Origin: Bacteriovoracia bacterium
GTDB taxonomy: Bacteria; Bdellovibrionota; Bacteriovoracia; Bacteriovoracales; Bacteriovoracaceae
Direction: 5' to 3'
NCBI GenBank assembly: GCA_030431635.1
Contig: JAUIIL010000006.1
Span: forward strand, 124,001-188,000
DNA length: 64,000 nt
This document shows, piece after piece, positions 42,912-51,459 of this stretch; position 1 is the stretch's first letter, and each line of letters opens with the position of its first letter. Both the position numbers and the translations under genes were made by a program. The notes under the pieces are model-generated. The model did not search any database. It was given only the letters and a program-made list of their open reading frames with translations, and was not told where the DNA came from.

Positions 42912-43943
42912 ATGTCTGATTATGTTTGGGGTGATAGCAATACCCAATTCTTTTATCAACTTCAACCTCATTTAATTCTCGATTGTGTGGAATTACTAGG
43001 ATTTAAAACAACTGGGAGATGTTTAACTCTTAATAGTATGGAAAATCGAGTTTACGAGGTGGAAATAGAAACAGAAGAAGATATCGCCTCAGACAGTGAT
43101 AGGTTTGTTATTGCTAAGTTTTACCGACCAGGACGATGGTCAAAAGAGCAAATTCTGGACGAACATGAATTTATGTTTAATTTAGAAGATAACGATATAT
43201 CAGTTGTGGCTCCACTTCGTTTTGATGGAAATAGTTTGTTTACGACCCCTGACAGTTCTTTATTTTTTGCCTTATTTCCCAAAAAAGGGGGAAGAATGGC
43301 AACAGATCTTAATGATGAAGAGTTAGAAATATTGGGGCGAATGTTAGCGAGAATGCATAATATTGGTAGCTCAAAAAAAGCTTCCCACCGCTTAAGTATG
43401 ACTCCTGATAATTTTGGAATGAAAAACTTAGATTTCCTTTTAGAAACTTCTTTTATTCCTATCCATTTAAAAAAAGACTATGAAGAAGTTGTGAAAGAAA
43501 TTTGTCGCAACATAACTCCTTTATTTGAAGGGATTAAACTTCAAAGAGTACATGGAGATTGTCATTGGGGAAATATTATTAAGAGAGAGAATCTCTATTT
43601 TATTGATTTTGATGATATGGTGAATGGCCCATGTGTTCAAGATATTTGGTTGGCAGTACCAGGAGAAGATGAAGAAGCTTTGATGGCCAGAAATAAACTT
43701 TTAAATGCTTATGAATCAATGAGAGAACTTGATGACAAAGAGCTAAAACTCATTGAACCATTAAGGGCCCTGCGTTTTATTCATTTTAGTGCTTGGATCG
43801 CAAAGAGATGGGAAGATGAGGCTTTTAAAAGAGCTTTTGTTCATTTTGAAAGTGAGTATTATTGGCAAACTCAGATTTTTGATTTGCAAACTCAGCTAAG
43901 AAAAATTCAACACCAAAATGCTTTAGGGACAAGTGTTTTTTAA
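42912..43943 (+). CDS. srkA: SrkA/YihE-like stress-response kinase
   Basis: 343 residues of the aminoglycoside-phosphotransferase-like fold in its SrkA/RdoA form: SMENRVYEVEIE near the start, catalytic VHGDCHWGNII (HGDXXXXN) and FIDFDDMVNGPCVQDIWL. SrkA protects E. coli from stress-induced death and phosphorylates protein serine/threonine. GGAGTG precedes the start. The end overlaps a convergent secreted-protein gene by 21 bases. Confidence 0.9.
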   Translation: MSDYVWGDSNTQFFYQLQPHLILDCVELLGFKTTGRCLTLNSMENRVYEVEIETEEDIASDSDRFVIAKFYRPGRWSKEQILDEHEFMFNLEDNDISVVAPLRFDGNSLFTTPDSSLFFALFPKKGGRMATDLNDEELEILGRMLARMHNIGSSKKASHRLSMTPDNFGMKNLDFLLETSFIPIHLKKDYEEVVKEICRNITPLFEGIKLQRVHGDCHWGNIIKRENLYFIDFDDMVNGPCVQDIWLAVPGEDEEALMARNKLLNAYESMRELDDKELKLIEPLRALRFIHFSAWIAKRWEDEAFKRAFVHFESEYYWQTQIFDLQTQLRKIQHQNALGTSVF

Positions 43944-45122
43944 ATTATCACTTTTGCGCTTCCCTTCAGGTCTGTTGTAGCCATATTCTTTGTTGAGACA
44001 AGTATAGGCCCCTTGGCAAAAGCTAGGGTCATGTCCAAAAGAGTTGATACACTGTTGGGCTCTGGAGCGCTCTGACTGCCAAGTCACTGTATACGTATCT
44101 CTTTCTCCTCCTCCACAATCTCCTTGGAGAACAAATTGAGTTAATGGTTCAATCTTAGCAGCTCTTGTTTGTCCCTCTGACAGAATATAAGGATCGAAAA
44201 CCATATCATCTTTAAATGAGCAAGTCGGATTCTTTGGGTAAAGAAGAAAAGCATTATGTTGAAAATTGGACCAACAAAAAACTTTGTTAAAAATAATACT
44301 AAACCTCCAGGCAATTCCTGGCCCCCAGCATTTAGGCTTCACTTTAAGGAAAACATTTCGGTAAATATCTTGGGTCAGATCGATACATCCAACAAAGTTA
44401 TTTTTTAGTTTCGCAGAAAAAGCCTCGTAAGCTTTTGTCAGTAGTTCCCACTCACTTTCAAGTTGCTCACATTGACAGCTATCAGTTTCAGGTGATGGCG
44501 TATACTCTGGAGTTTTTTGTTCAAAAGTCACAGGAGGTGTTTCGTCAAATTCAAGAGGAGGATTAACTTGATTGTTTTCTTCTTGAAATAGGGGACCTTC
44601 ATTGAATTGGCCACCTTGAATTCTTCTTATCAATTGCATTAAGTTTGTGATTATGACATTAAATCCAATAAGGTTTTCATCAATCCACTTGTTCTCTTTA
44701 AAATCATTACTGAGTTCTGATTCGCTTGCTTGGTATATATATTCTTTCAAGTAAGAATAGTTTTTTTCGGTGTAGGAATTGAGTTGCTCGTTTAAGTTTA
44801 AAATAACAGCTTCAATATAGAATTTTTCTCCTAGATAAACATCAAACAGTTTTTCCTTCACTTCCAAAACATCATCCTCTCTAAAGGCATAAACTTTCTC
44901 TAATAAATCGATAGTTGTGTTAATAGTAATAGCGGCTTCTTCATTAATAGGTTTGAGTTTTCGGTAAAGCACATAAAGAGGACTAAAGTAGGGAAGCAAG
45001 GATCTATCTGTTTTTATAAATTCTTGATGAACCTCTTTCATGACTTGAGGGAGGTCTTCCGGAGTTCTTATTTGAGCAAATAGACAATGAGCAAAAAGTG
45101 ATACCAAAATAAAAAACTTCAT
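43923..45122 (-). CDS. Secreted Cys-rich protein of unknown function
   Basis: 399 residues: signal peptide (MKFFILVSLFAHCLFAQ), a helical N-terminal half (to about 185), an acidic/Pro linker (about 185-220, FDETPPVTFEQKTPEYTPSP), and a C-terminal half with about twelve cysteines including CQCEQLE, KPKCWGPGIAW and CINSFGHDPSFCQGAYTC. The cysteines suggest a disulfide-stabilised extracellular domain. No family recognised; monocistronic. Confidence 0.72.
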   Translation of the reverse strand: MKFFILVSLFAHCLFAQIRTPEDLPQVMKEVHQEFIKTDRSLLPYFSPLYVLYRKLKPINEEAAITINTTIDLLEKVYAFREDDVLEVKEKLFDVYLGEKFYIEAVILNLNEQLNSYTEKNYSYLKEYIYQASESELSNDFKENKWIDENLIGFNVIITNLMQLIRRIQGGQFNEGPLFQEENNQVNPPLEFDETPPVTFEQKTPEYTPSPETDSCQCEQLESEWELLTKAYEAFSAKLKNNFVGCIDLTQDIYRNVFLKVKPKCWGPGIAWRFSIIFNKVFCWSNFQHNAFLLYPKNPTCSFKDDMVFDPYILSEGQTRAAKIEPLTQFVLQGDCGGGERDTYTVTWQSERSRAQQCINSFGHDPSFCQGAYTCLNKEYGYNRPEGKRKSDNLKNTCP

Positions 45123-45216
45123 GAGATTCTCTTTAAATTTAATTGGCTGATAGTACTACTTATCATATAAAGAAGTGTCTGTTTATAAACGTAGCAACGT
45201 GTTAAAAGGAGTCCTC

Positions 45217-45693
45217 ATGAGTGAATTTCAATTAAAGAAAAAGAGCCTTGTTGGAGATTTATATATATCAGCTGATGAAAAAGGAATTACTTCAATATCT
45301 TGGACAAAAGGAAATTCTCCTTACTTAAAGACTAAGGATGAACAAACAATTCAGGGTAAATTGATTAAACAGGCCAGTTCACAACTCGATGATTATTTTT
45401 CTGGAAAGAGAAAAGTCTTTGATCTCAAATTAAACTTAAAAGGAACTGATTTTCAGAAAAAAGTGTGGAATCAACTACTAAAAATCCCTTACGGAAAAAC
45501 TGTTTGTTATCTTGATGTGGCCACTAAAATTAAAAATCCTAAAGCTGTTAGAGCTGTTGGTGGTGCTAATAACAAAAATCCTATTTCAATTATTGTTCCT
45601 TGCCATAGAGTTATTGGAAAGAATTCAAGTTTAACTGGATATGGAGGAGGACTGGCCATCAAGAAGAAGTTACTTGATTTAGAGTCTCATTAA
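45217..45693 (+). CDS. ogt: Methylated-DNA-protein-cysteine methyltransferase
   Basis: 158 residues from the ATG at 45217, which has AAGGAG upstream; an earlier frame start at 45175 is less likely. Motifs FQKKVWNQLLKIPYGKTVCY, AVGGANNKNPISIIVPCHRV (acceptor Cys in PCHRVIG) and GYGGGLAIKKKLLDLE identify an Ogt/AdaB DNA repair enzyme that takes alkyl groups from O6-alkylguanine. It is followed three bases later by a pirin gene. Confidence 0.94.
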   Translation: MSEFQLKKKSLVGDLYISADEKGITSISWTKGNSPYLKTKDEQTIQGKLIKQASSQLDDYFSGKRKVFDLKLNLKGTDFQKKVWNQLLKIPYGKTVCYLDVATKIKNPKAVRAVGGANNKNPISIIVPCHRVIGKNSSLTGYGGGLAIKKKLLDLESH

Positions 45694-45695
45694 TC

Positions 45696-46568
45696 ATGTC
45701 TATTATAGAATTAGAGATACAAGCACAGGCCAAAGATATTGGGGACAATTTTATTGTCAGGCGTTCATTACCACGAGCGGAAAGAAAAATGGTTGGCCCT
45801 TTTATTTTTTGGGATCATATGGGTCCTGTTAGTTTAAACGGCCAACAAGAAATGAAAGTGAGGGCTCATCCTCATATTGGTTTAGCAACGATTACCTATC
45901 TTTTTAATGGGAGAATTTTGCATCGTGATAGTCTTGGAAACGAAGAGTATATCATACCAGGGGAAGTTAATTGGATGACAGCAGGGGAAGGGATTGTTCA
46001 TAGTGAAAGGGCCCGTGCTCAAGAAGGAGAGGAGCTACTTCTTGAAGGAATCCAGCTGTGGGTGGCCCTTCCACAGAAGTTCGAGAAAGTGAAGCCTAGT
46101 TTTGTTCATTTCAAAGAAAAAGACCTACCCTTGATAGAGAAAGAGAGTATTGAGTTTCGATTGATTGCTGGAGAGTTTAATGGTTTCAAATCTCCAGTGC
46201 CAGTTTACTCCTCTTTGTTTTATACAAACGCAAAAGCTTCTTCGGACTCAACATTTAAATATCAATTAAAGACAAACGAAGAAGCTGCTCTCTATATGGT
46301 TCAAGGCGAAGCGAGTATTGAAGGGAAAAAGTTTACCCGATTTGATATGGTAGTTTTTAAAAAAGGAAGTTCTATATCAATTGAGTTTTCCTCAAATAGC
46401 GAATTTATGTTTTTTGGGGGAGAGGTATTTTCTGAGAAAAGATATATATGGTGGAACTTTGTCTCAAGTCAAAAAGAACTCATAGAAGAAGCGAAAATAC
46501 GTTGGAGCAATGACGAATTTGGCCACGTTATTAACGAGGAAGAGAGAATTCCTCTACCTGAAATTTAG
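45696..46568 (+). CDS. Pirin-family bicupin
   Basis: 290 residues with the pirin core: RRSLPRAERKMVGPFIFWDH, RAHPHIGLATITYLFNG (two metal histidines), GEVNWMTAGEGIVHSERA (third His and Glu). Pirins bind Fe and act as redox-responsive regulators or quercetinases. The C-terminal cupin half is more variable. It shares a transcript with the alkyltransferase gene. Confidence 0.92.
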   Translation: MSIIELEIQAQAKDIGDNFIVRRSLPRAERKMVGPFIFWDHMGPVSLNGQQEMKVRAHPHIGLATITYLFNGRILHRDSLGNEEYIIPGEVNWMTAGEGIVHSERARAQEGEELLLEGIQLWVALPQKFEKVKPSFVHFKEKDLPLIEKESIEFRLIAGEFNGFKSPVPVYSSLFYTNAKASSDSTFKYQLKTNEEAALYMVQGEASIEGKKFTRFDMVVFKKGSSISIEFSSNSEFMFFGGEVFSEKRYIWWNFVSSQKELIEEAKIRWSNDEFGHVINEEERIPLPEI

Positions 46569-46571
46569 CTC

Positions 46572-47696
46572 TCAACGACTCCCCAACGTTTTATATTCTT
46601 TCTGTGTCTTAGGATGAACAAGAGTTGTTTTGTTCTTATACAACCTTGGAGTTTTATACAACTCATACAAGGCCTTGTATTTTGGCATGATATGATATCT
46701 TTCAGGGTAGAGCTCTTTAAGTTTATCGCTTACAATTTTAGCATTATTCATAGGCATCTTAGGAAAGATATGGTGTTCAGTATGATAACCAAAATTAAGG
46801 TGAAAAAATTCAAAAATCTTTGGGTTTGTTACAGTTAGTGAGTTGGCCAAAGGATCGTTAATATTTGTATACGGACTAATGTTATGGTTGGTTGAGATAT
46901 AACTCATAACAATATAATTCTGAATCATAAAAGGTAAAATAATGAGAAAAAGTGGATCACTTAATCCGATGAAGTAAACATAAGTACTCATGATGGCCAC
47001 TTGAAGAATAAACTCAAGACTGACTTTGGTATGATTCATTTTTCCCCACATTTTTGTATTAAATCTAAAATACAAAACGTTCATTATTGATTGAAAAGGG
47101 AACCAATAAAAAAAGTAAAGAAAACTGATAGGATTTTTAGAACCTGGAGTAAGAGGAAAAATAGCTTTCATAAATTTGCTTTTTTTCCAAACAAGACGAG
47201 TTGGGAAGGCATCAGGATCTTTACCAATCATCTGAGTATTTCCATGGTGTAGTTTATTATGCCAAAAACGCCAATACGTTGGAGGAACAAGAAAAGGTGT
47301 CATAAGGAAAAAACCACAGATGTCTTGAATTTTTCGATTCTTAATAATAGAGCCATGCATGATTTCATGGGCCAAAAGAGCTCCCCCAGCACTAAAGTTT
47401 CCTATCAGAATAGAGACGATAATTTTAGCAGACCAATGAAGGTTTAGGTTCAGAAGAGAGTAGATAAGTGCAGCATTGGCCCCTAAATAGAAAAAAAGCC
47501 AAGCGATTCTTTTTGGGTTCATTAAAAAAAGTTCTTTAGGTAATTTTGAAGAAAGAATTTTATTATATTCACCAAGTGAAATAAGATCTTTATCTTGGAG
47601 TTTCTGGGTCGTTTTTGGGTCAACTTGTTTGTTATCCTGAGTGCTACCAGCTTGAAAATTAGCACAAGTCCCATCAATTGAATTCACTGTGTCCAC
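46572..47696 (-). CDS. Membrane fatty acid desaturase
   Basis: 374 residues starting at GTG with AGGGG eight bases before it. Three His boxes of the membrane desaturases are present: HEIMHGS (about 108-114), HNKLHHG (about 145-151) and HTEHH (about 306-310), with four hydrophobic helices between. It would insert a double bond into lipid-bound acyl chains. It is divergent from MsrAB; a minus-strand promoter lies at 47732-47761. Confidence 0.92.
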   Translation of the reverse strand: MDTVNSIDGTCANFQAGSTQDNKQVDPKTTQKLQDKDLISLGEYNKILSSKLPKELFLMNPKRIAWLFFYLGANAALIYSLLNLNLHWSAKIIVSILIGNFSAGGALLAHEIMHGSIIKNRKIQDICGFFLMTPFLVPPTYWRFWHNKLHHGNTQMIGKDPDAFPTRLVWKKSKFMKAIFPLTPGSKNPISFLYFFYWFPFQSIMNVLYFRFNTKMWGKMNHTKVSLEFILQVAIMSTYVYFIGLSDPLFLIILPFMIQNYIVMSYISTNHNISPYTNINDPLANSLTVTNPKIFEFFHLNFGYHTEHHIFPKMPMNNAKIVSDKLKELYPERYHIMPKYKALYELYKTPRLYKNKTTLVHPKTQKEYKTLGSR

Positions 47697-47731
47697 GAAT
47701 TTACCCCTGTATTGCGTTTTGTTGAAAGCCC

Positions 47732-47761
47732 ATTATGCCTCTATTTAAAAGTATTTGTCAG
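47732..47761 (-). promoter_or_regulatory. Promoter of fatty acid desaturase gene
   Basis: Minus-strand -35-like CTGACA (47761-47756) and -10-like CATAAT (47737-47732), 18 bases apart, about 30 bases before the GTG start. Confidence 0.5.
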
Positions 47762-47830
47762 CTGTTTACTTGAAAAAGTCATTTGCAGGACTCGTCATTT
47801 CAGTTACTTAGGAGGCACTCTTCGAAAATA

Positions 47831-47860
47831 TGTCACAAATGGTGAATTGAGAGCGAAGCT
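47831..47860 (+). promoter_or_regulatory. Predicted ECF-sigma promoter of msrAB operon
   Basis: TGTCACAA (47831-47838), 15 bases, CGAAGCT (47854-47860). The identical two blocks with the same spacing occur on the minus strand before the DoxX gene (50319-50290) and, with CGAAG, inside the sigma gene (50633-50660). The expected start, about 47867, leaves a short leader before the ATG at 47894. Confidence 0.75.
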
Positions 47861-47893
47861 ATTCTAGAGAGTGAAAAAACAGTGGAGTGTATG

Positions 47894-48970
47894 ATGGTTA
47901 AGTTTTTTGTTTTTATTCTGATTTTCTCCCAGTTTTCTTTATCTAATGAAGGAGAAAAAAATCTTCAAAAAGCAACTTTCGCTGGAGGTTGTTTTTGGTG
48001 TATGGAGCCACCTTTTGAAAAACTTGAAGGTGTTGTTTCTGTTATTTCTGGTTTTAGCGGTGGTAAGAAAAAGAATCCTGCTTACCAAGAAGTGGCCAGT
48101 GGAAGAACAAAGCATCGCGAATCTGTTCAAGTTCTCTTTGATCCTCAGAAAGTAAGCTACTCGAAATTATTGAAAGTGTTTTGGAGTAATATCAATCCAA
48201 CAGACAGCGGAGGGCAGTTTGTCGATCGGGGGCATCAGTATTCTAGTGCCATTTTTTTCCACAATTTAGAACAAAAAAAACTAGCATTAGAATCAAAAAA
48301 ATTTCTAGAAAAACAAAACTATTTTAATAAAAAAATAGTGACTCCTATTTTAGAGTTTCAATCTTTCTATCCCGCAGAGGATTATCATCAGGATTTTTAT
48401 AAAAAAAATCTCTACACCCAAGCAAAATATAAATATTACCGAAATGCTTCAGGTAGAGATGATTTTATCGAAAAGTACTGGAGTGGTAAGAATTTAGATT
48501 TTGATAACAAAAACCATTTAAATAAATATGTAAGACCATCAAACGAAGTATTGAAAAAAAAGCTGACTCCTCTTCAGTATAAGGTGACTCAAGAAAACGC
48601 AACGGAGAGGGCCTTTAAGAATGAGTATTGGAATAATAAAAAAGAGGGGATTTATGTTGATATAGTTTCAGGAGAGCCTCTTTTTAGTTCAATTGATAAA
48701 TTTGACTCCGGTACTGGTTGGCCTTCATTTTCAAAACCTCTTGTTCATGAACATATTCTTAATAAAGAAGATAGTAGTTTTTTTATGAAAAGAGTTGAAG
48801 TCAGATCAAAGTATGGTAATTCTCATTTGGGGCATGTTTTTGAAGATGGCCCAAAACCGACTGGACTAAGATACTGCATTAATTCGGCATCCTTAAAGTT
48901 TATACCAAAAGAAAAGTTACAAGAGAGTGGATATGGAGAATTTGCTAAAATCTTCGATGATAAAAAGTAA
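47894..48970 (+). CDS. msrAB: Exported methionine sulfoxide reductase MsrAB fusion
   Basis: 358 residues from the ATG at 47894, six bases after GTGGAG, with a signal peptide ([20 protein letters not shown]). MsrA domain first: [20 protein letters not shown], then [10 protein letters not shown] and [10 protein letters not shown]. MsrB domain second: [32 protein letters not shown] with the catalytic Cys before INSASLKF. No zinc CXXC pairs are seen in the MsrB part. It repairs both methionine sulfoxide isomers in exported proteins and is under an ECF-type promoter with the redox-stress sigma factor nearby. Confidence 0.94.
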   Translation: MVKFFVFILIFSQFSLSNEGEKNLQKATFAGGCFWCMEPPFEKLEGVVSVISGFSGGKKKNPAYQEVASGRTKHRESVQVLFDPQKVSYSKLLKVFWSNINPTDSGGQFVDRGHQYSSAIFFHNLEQKKLALESKKFLEKQNYFNKKIVTPILEFQSFYPAEDYHQDFYKKNLYTQAKYKYYRNASGRDDFIEKYWSGKNLDFDNKNHLNKYVRPSNEVLKKKLTPLQYKVTQENATERAFKNEYWNNKKEGIYVDIVSGEPLFSSIDKFDSGTGWPSFSKPLVHEHILNKEDSSFFMKRVEVRSKYGNSHLGHVFEDGPKPTGLRYCINSASLKFIPKEKLQESGYGEFAKIFDDKK

Positions 48971-49448
48971 GTTTAATGAGTTAACTTACCTGTCTTCTTC
49001 TCAAGAAGTTGAAGGCTGGCTGGATTCATTATACTTCCTAATAAAAAAAAGAGTTAATGAGCTCAACCTCACGGATTATCCTTGTTCTTTTGAAGCCAAA
49101 AGCCACTGCAAAAAAACTCTCTTACAAAGAAAAACACATTTGGGAACATTAAGCTTTGAAGTGATGTATTTTAGTGAAGGGAATGAAACAGGAGCTCATT
49201 CTCATCCAGAGTTTATTCTTGATGAAATCATAGAAGGAGCGTTAGAAGAAACTCAATTGGAAAAAAAAGGGAACTTCTTTGTAAGCAAAGAGAAAAAACT
49301 GGTAAGGAGCTGTGGTGATAAACGTATGATCTATGATCCGAATGAATTTTACCCCCATAATGTAAGGGCCATTAATGGCCCTTGTCTTGTTTTTTGTTTA
49401 AGTTTAGGAAGTAAAAAAGTCGAATCAATTCAGGAGTGTTGCTTATGA
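48957..49448 (+). CDS. Cupin-fold protein
   Basis: About 163 residues from an ATG at 48957 that overlaps msrAB by 14 bases; GTG 48927 or ATG 48933 are alternatives and none has a clear ribosome binding site. The cupin core reads [38 protein letters not shown] and [13 protein letters not shown], with His-X-His and a later His as metal ligands. No signal peptide. It resembles cysteine-dioxygenase-like or ChrR-type cupins only in general. It overlaps the YHS-protein gene by four bases (ATGA). Confidence 0.75.
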   Translation: MIKSKFNELTYLSSSQEVEGWLDSLYFLIKKRVNELNLTDYPCSFEAKSHCKKTLLQRKTHLGTLSFEVMYFSEGNETGAHSHPEFILDEIIEGALEETQLEKKGNFFVSKEKKLVRSCGDKRMIYDPNEFYPHNVRAINGPCLVFCLSLGSKKVESIQECCL

Positions 49449-49891
49449 AAAAGATAATAGTTTTTTGTTTTTTTATTCTCAATCTAGGTTTTGCGAAAGA
49501 GGCAAACTTTTATCAAGAGGACGGTGTCTTTTTGCGAGGCTATGACCCCGTATCCTATATAAAAAAGAACAAAGCAGAAAAAGGGAATGAAGGAATTTCA
49601 AGCCAATATAAAGGGATAAAAGTTTACTTTACTTCGAAAGAGAATAAAGATTTATTTCTCAGAACACCTGAAGCGTTCATTCCTGCTTATAATGGCTGGT
49701 GTGCCTATGCCATGGCCGATTCTGGGGATCTGGTTGAAATTGACCCTAAATCCTTTAAAGTAGTAGAAGGTAAAACATACTTATTCTATAATGGATTTTG
49801 GGCCGATACCTTGAAAAAATGGAATAAGAAAGACGATTCTTCCCAAATTCAAAAAGCAAATCTCAATTGGAAAAAATATCAAAAAAAATAA
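49445..49891 (+). CDS. Secreted YHS-domain protein
   Basis: 148 residues from the ATG at 49445 (ATGA overlap, CAGGAG upstream). Signal peptide ([19 protein letters not shown]), then one YHS domain: LRGYDPVSYI, IKVYFTSKENKDLFLRTPEAF and NGWCAYAMADSG. YHS domains are thought to bind metal or sit near heavy-metal and redox systems. It ends the msrAB-cupin-YHS series, four bases before the convergent DoxX stop. Confidence 0.88.
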   Translation: MKKIIVFCFFILNLGFAKEANFYQEDGVFLRGYDPVSYIKKNKAEKGNEGISSQYKGIKVYFTSKENKDLFLRTPEAFIPAYNGWCAYAMADSGDLVEIDPKSFKVVEGKTYLFYNGFWADTLKKWNKKDDSSQIQKANLNWKKYQKK

Positions 49892-49895
49892 TGTA

Positions 49896-50255
49896 CTAGT
49901 TTTCCCTTTGAGAAAAGATGAAGTTAAAAAAAGAAGTTACCATTGTAATGATGGCCAAAGCAAATAGGAAACCTCCATCTGACTTAACTTCTATACCTAA
50001 AATGAATATATGAGCAAGGATGGCCCCAGCCATGACTCCCATAGCACCAAGGCTTCCCCATTTTGTTGTCTTAGGATAAAGGAGCATGATTCCAATAATA
50101 AATTCAACAATGCCTGAACCTATCCTTCCAAGTGCACCAAGATGGAGCGTTTCAAATATATAAACAGATTCTTCTGCTGCAGTGAATTTGAAAAAAAGGG
50201 TTTGGAATAGGATTAGAGCAGGGATAATTCTCAAGCTGTATTTTAAAATTTTCAT
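49896..50255 (-). CDS. DoxX-family membrane protein
   Basis: 119 residues with four helices and the DoxX pattern LFQTLFFKFTAAEESVYIFE, GALGRIGSGIVEFIIGIMLL and GAMGVMAGAILAHIFILG. DoxX proteins are linked to thiol-redox and oxidative-stress systems. AAGGAGG precedes its ATG. It has a minus-strand copy of the ECF-type promoter motif 35 bases upstream and is divergent from the sigma-factor gene. Confidence 0.88.
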   Translation of the reverse strand: MKILKYSLRIIPALILFQTLFFKFTAAEESVYIFETLHLGALGRIGSGIVEFIIGIMLLYPKTTKWGSLGAMGVMAGAILAHIFILGIEVKSDGGFLFALAIITMVTSFFNFIFSQREN

Positions 50256-50289
50256 TTAATTCCTCCTTATTATGTGTAAGACTCAATGA

Positions 50290-50319
50290 AGCTTCGTTTG
50301 GTTGAGCATAATTGTGACA
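50290..50319 (-). promoter_or_regulatory. Predicted ECF-sigma promoter of doxX
   Basis: On the minus strand TGTCACAA (50319-50312), 15 bases, CGAAGCT (50296-50290), identical in both blocks and spacing to the msrAB promoter. The expected start is about 29 bases before the DoxX ATG at 50255. Confidence 0.75.
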
Positions 50320-50321
50320 TA

Positions 50322-50861
50322 ATGATAGATAATAAAGAAGAAATTAAATATTTACTGATTCAAACACAAAAAGGGGATAAAAAAGCTTATCACCTTTTTT
50401 TAACTAAACTTTCTCCCTATATCACAAAAAAAGTACGTTTTAGGATCTTTAACGAAGGAGATGTGGCCGATGTTGTTCAAGAGTGTCTTATCTCCATTCA
50501 CCGCTCACTCCCTACTTATGATAGCAAAAGAGATGTTCTTCCATGGGTTGTTGCTATTACCGAAAGAAGGATTGTGGATTATATCCGTAAGAAAAACAGG
50601 CAGATGAAATTACAAAATGAACTGGGCCCAAATGTCACAAATGAAGAGTTTGTAGCGAAGTATGAGTTAGAGGATTTGAAGATTCTTGACCAACTTCCCG
50701 AAGTGACTAAAAAGGCCATCGAGCTCACAAAACTCCACGGGCATAGTACAAAGGAAGCAGCCCTTAAGTTAGGGCTAAGTGAAGATGCTCTTAGGGCCAG
50801 AATATCCAGAGGATTAGGGAGAATTCAGGAAATGGTGAGAGAGGAGTCTAATAATGAATGA
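50322..50861 (+). CDS. ECF-family RNA polymerase sigma factor (SigF-like)
   Basis: 179 residues from the ATG at 50322 (an in-frame ATG at 50286 would lie inside the doxX promoter element). Region 2: KKAYHLFLTKLSP, DVADVVQECLISIHRSLPTY, WVVAITERRIVDYIRKK. Region 4: LPEVTKKAIELTKLHGHSTK and LGLSEDALRARISRGL. The partner just downstream is an NrsF-like anti-sigma with an 8-base overlap. The known SigF-NrsF pair of Caulobacter answers to metal/redox stress and controls methionine sulfoxide reductase-type genes, matching the neighbours here. Confidence 0.9.
   Translation: MIDNKEEIKYLLIQTQKGDKKAYHLFLTKLSPYITKKVRFRIFNEGDVADVVQECLISIHRSLPTYDSKRDVLPWVVAITERRIVDYIRKKNRQMKLQNELGPNVTNEEFVAKYELEDLKILDQLPEVTKKAIELTKLHGHSTKEAALKLGLSEDALRARISRGLGRIQEMVREESNNE
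50633..50660 (+). promoter_or_regulatory. Third copy of ECF-type motif, inside sigma gene
   Basis: TGTCACAA (50633-50640), 15 bases, CGAAG (50656-50660, followed by TA instead of CT), on the plus strand within the sigma coding region. It would drive the anti-sigma gene that starts at 50854, giving negative feedback. Because it is coding sequence it may be coincidental. Confidence 0.5.
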
Positions 50862-51459
50862 AAAAGACATTATAGAGCAGCTGGTGGAAGAGTTGACTCC
50901 AATAAAAATCAATAAAGGACCAGGAATGAGAAGTCTTTTATGGTTGGTTGGAAATTTAGTACTTCTTTTCTTCGTTTTAAACTTAATCTCTCCCATACAA
51001 CTAAAAATGGGTGAAGTTTCTCTTCATTTTTTTGTGGAAGTAGCACTATTTTTTCTTGCTCTATTTACGGGAGCTTTTTTCTTTTTTCTTTCTCTCATCC
51101 CTGGAGCAACAAAAACGAGAAAATTGGGTATAGTCAGCTTGGGCATATCAGTCGTTCTCGTTGCTTCTGTATGGTTTCCAGGGAAAATCATAGGAGGGAT
51201 GAGATCTTATTGTGAAGTAGAAATTTTGTTATTCTCTTTATTTCCTATTTTAAGTTTTGTTTATTTTTTAAAAAGGAATGATTTTTATAATATTAGATGG
51301 AGCTTTTATCTTTTAGGATTCTCCTCAGCTCTCTTGTGCACTTTTTTAATGTTTTTTTTCTGTACAAATGAACCCTGGCACGTTTTCCTTTTTCACTTAC
51401 TCCCTGTTTTCATTGTAGCGCTTATTTGTCATTTTTGGGGGATGAGAAGGGCCAATTAG
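50854..51459 (+). CDS. nrsF: NrsF-like (DUF1109) membrane anti-sigma factor
   Basis: 201 residues: a short cytoplasmic N-terminus with the conserved sequence IEQLVEELTPIKINKGPGMR, then six helices. Cysteines in the outer half (SYCEVE, LLCTFLMFFFCTN) and HLLPVFIVALICHFWGMRR fit the DUF1109 family, in which a membrane cysteine pair senses metal or oxidants and releases the sigma factor. It overlaps the sigma gene by eight bases. Confidence 0.85.
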   Translation: MNEKDIIEQLVEELTPIKINKGPGMRSLLWLVGNLVLLFFVLNLISPIQLKMGEVSLHFFVEVALFFLALFTGAFFFFLSLIPGATKTRKLGIVSLGISVVLVASVWFPGKIIGGMRSYCEVEILLFSLFPILSFVYFLKRNDFYNIRWSFYLLGFSSALLCTFLMFFFCTNEPWHVFLFHLLPVFIVALICHFWGMRRAN

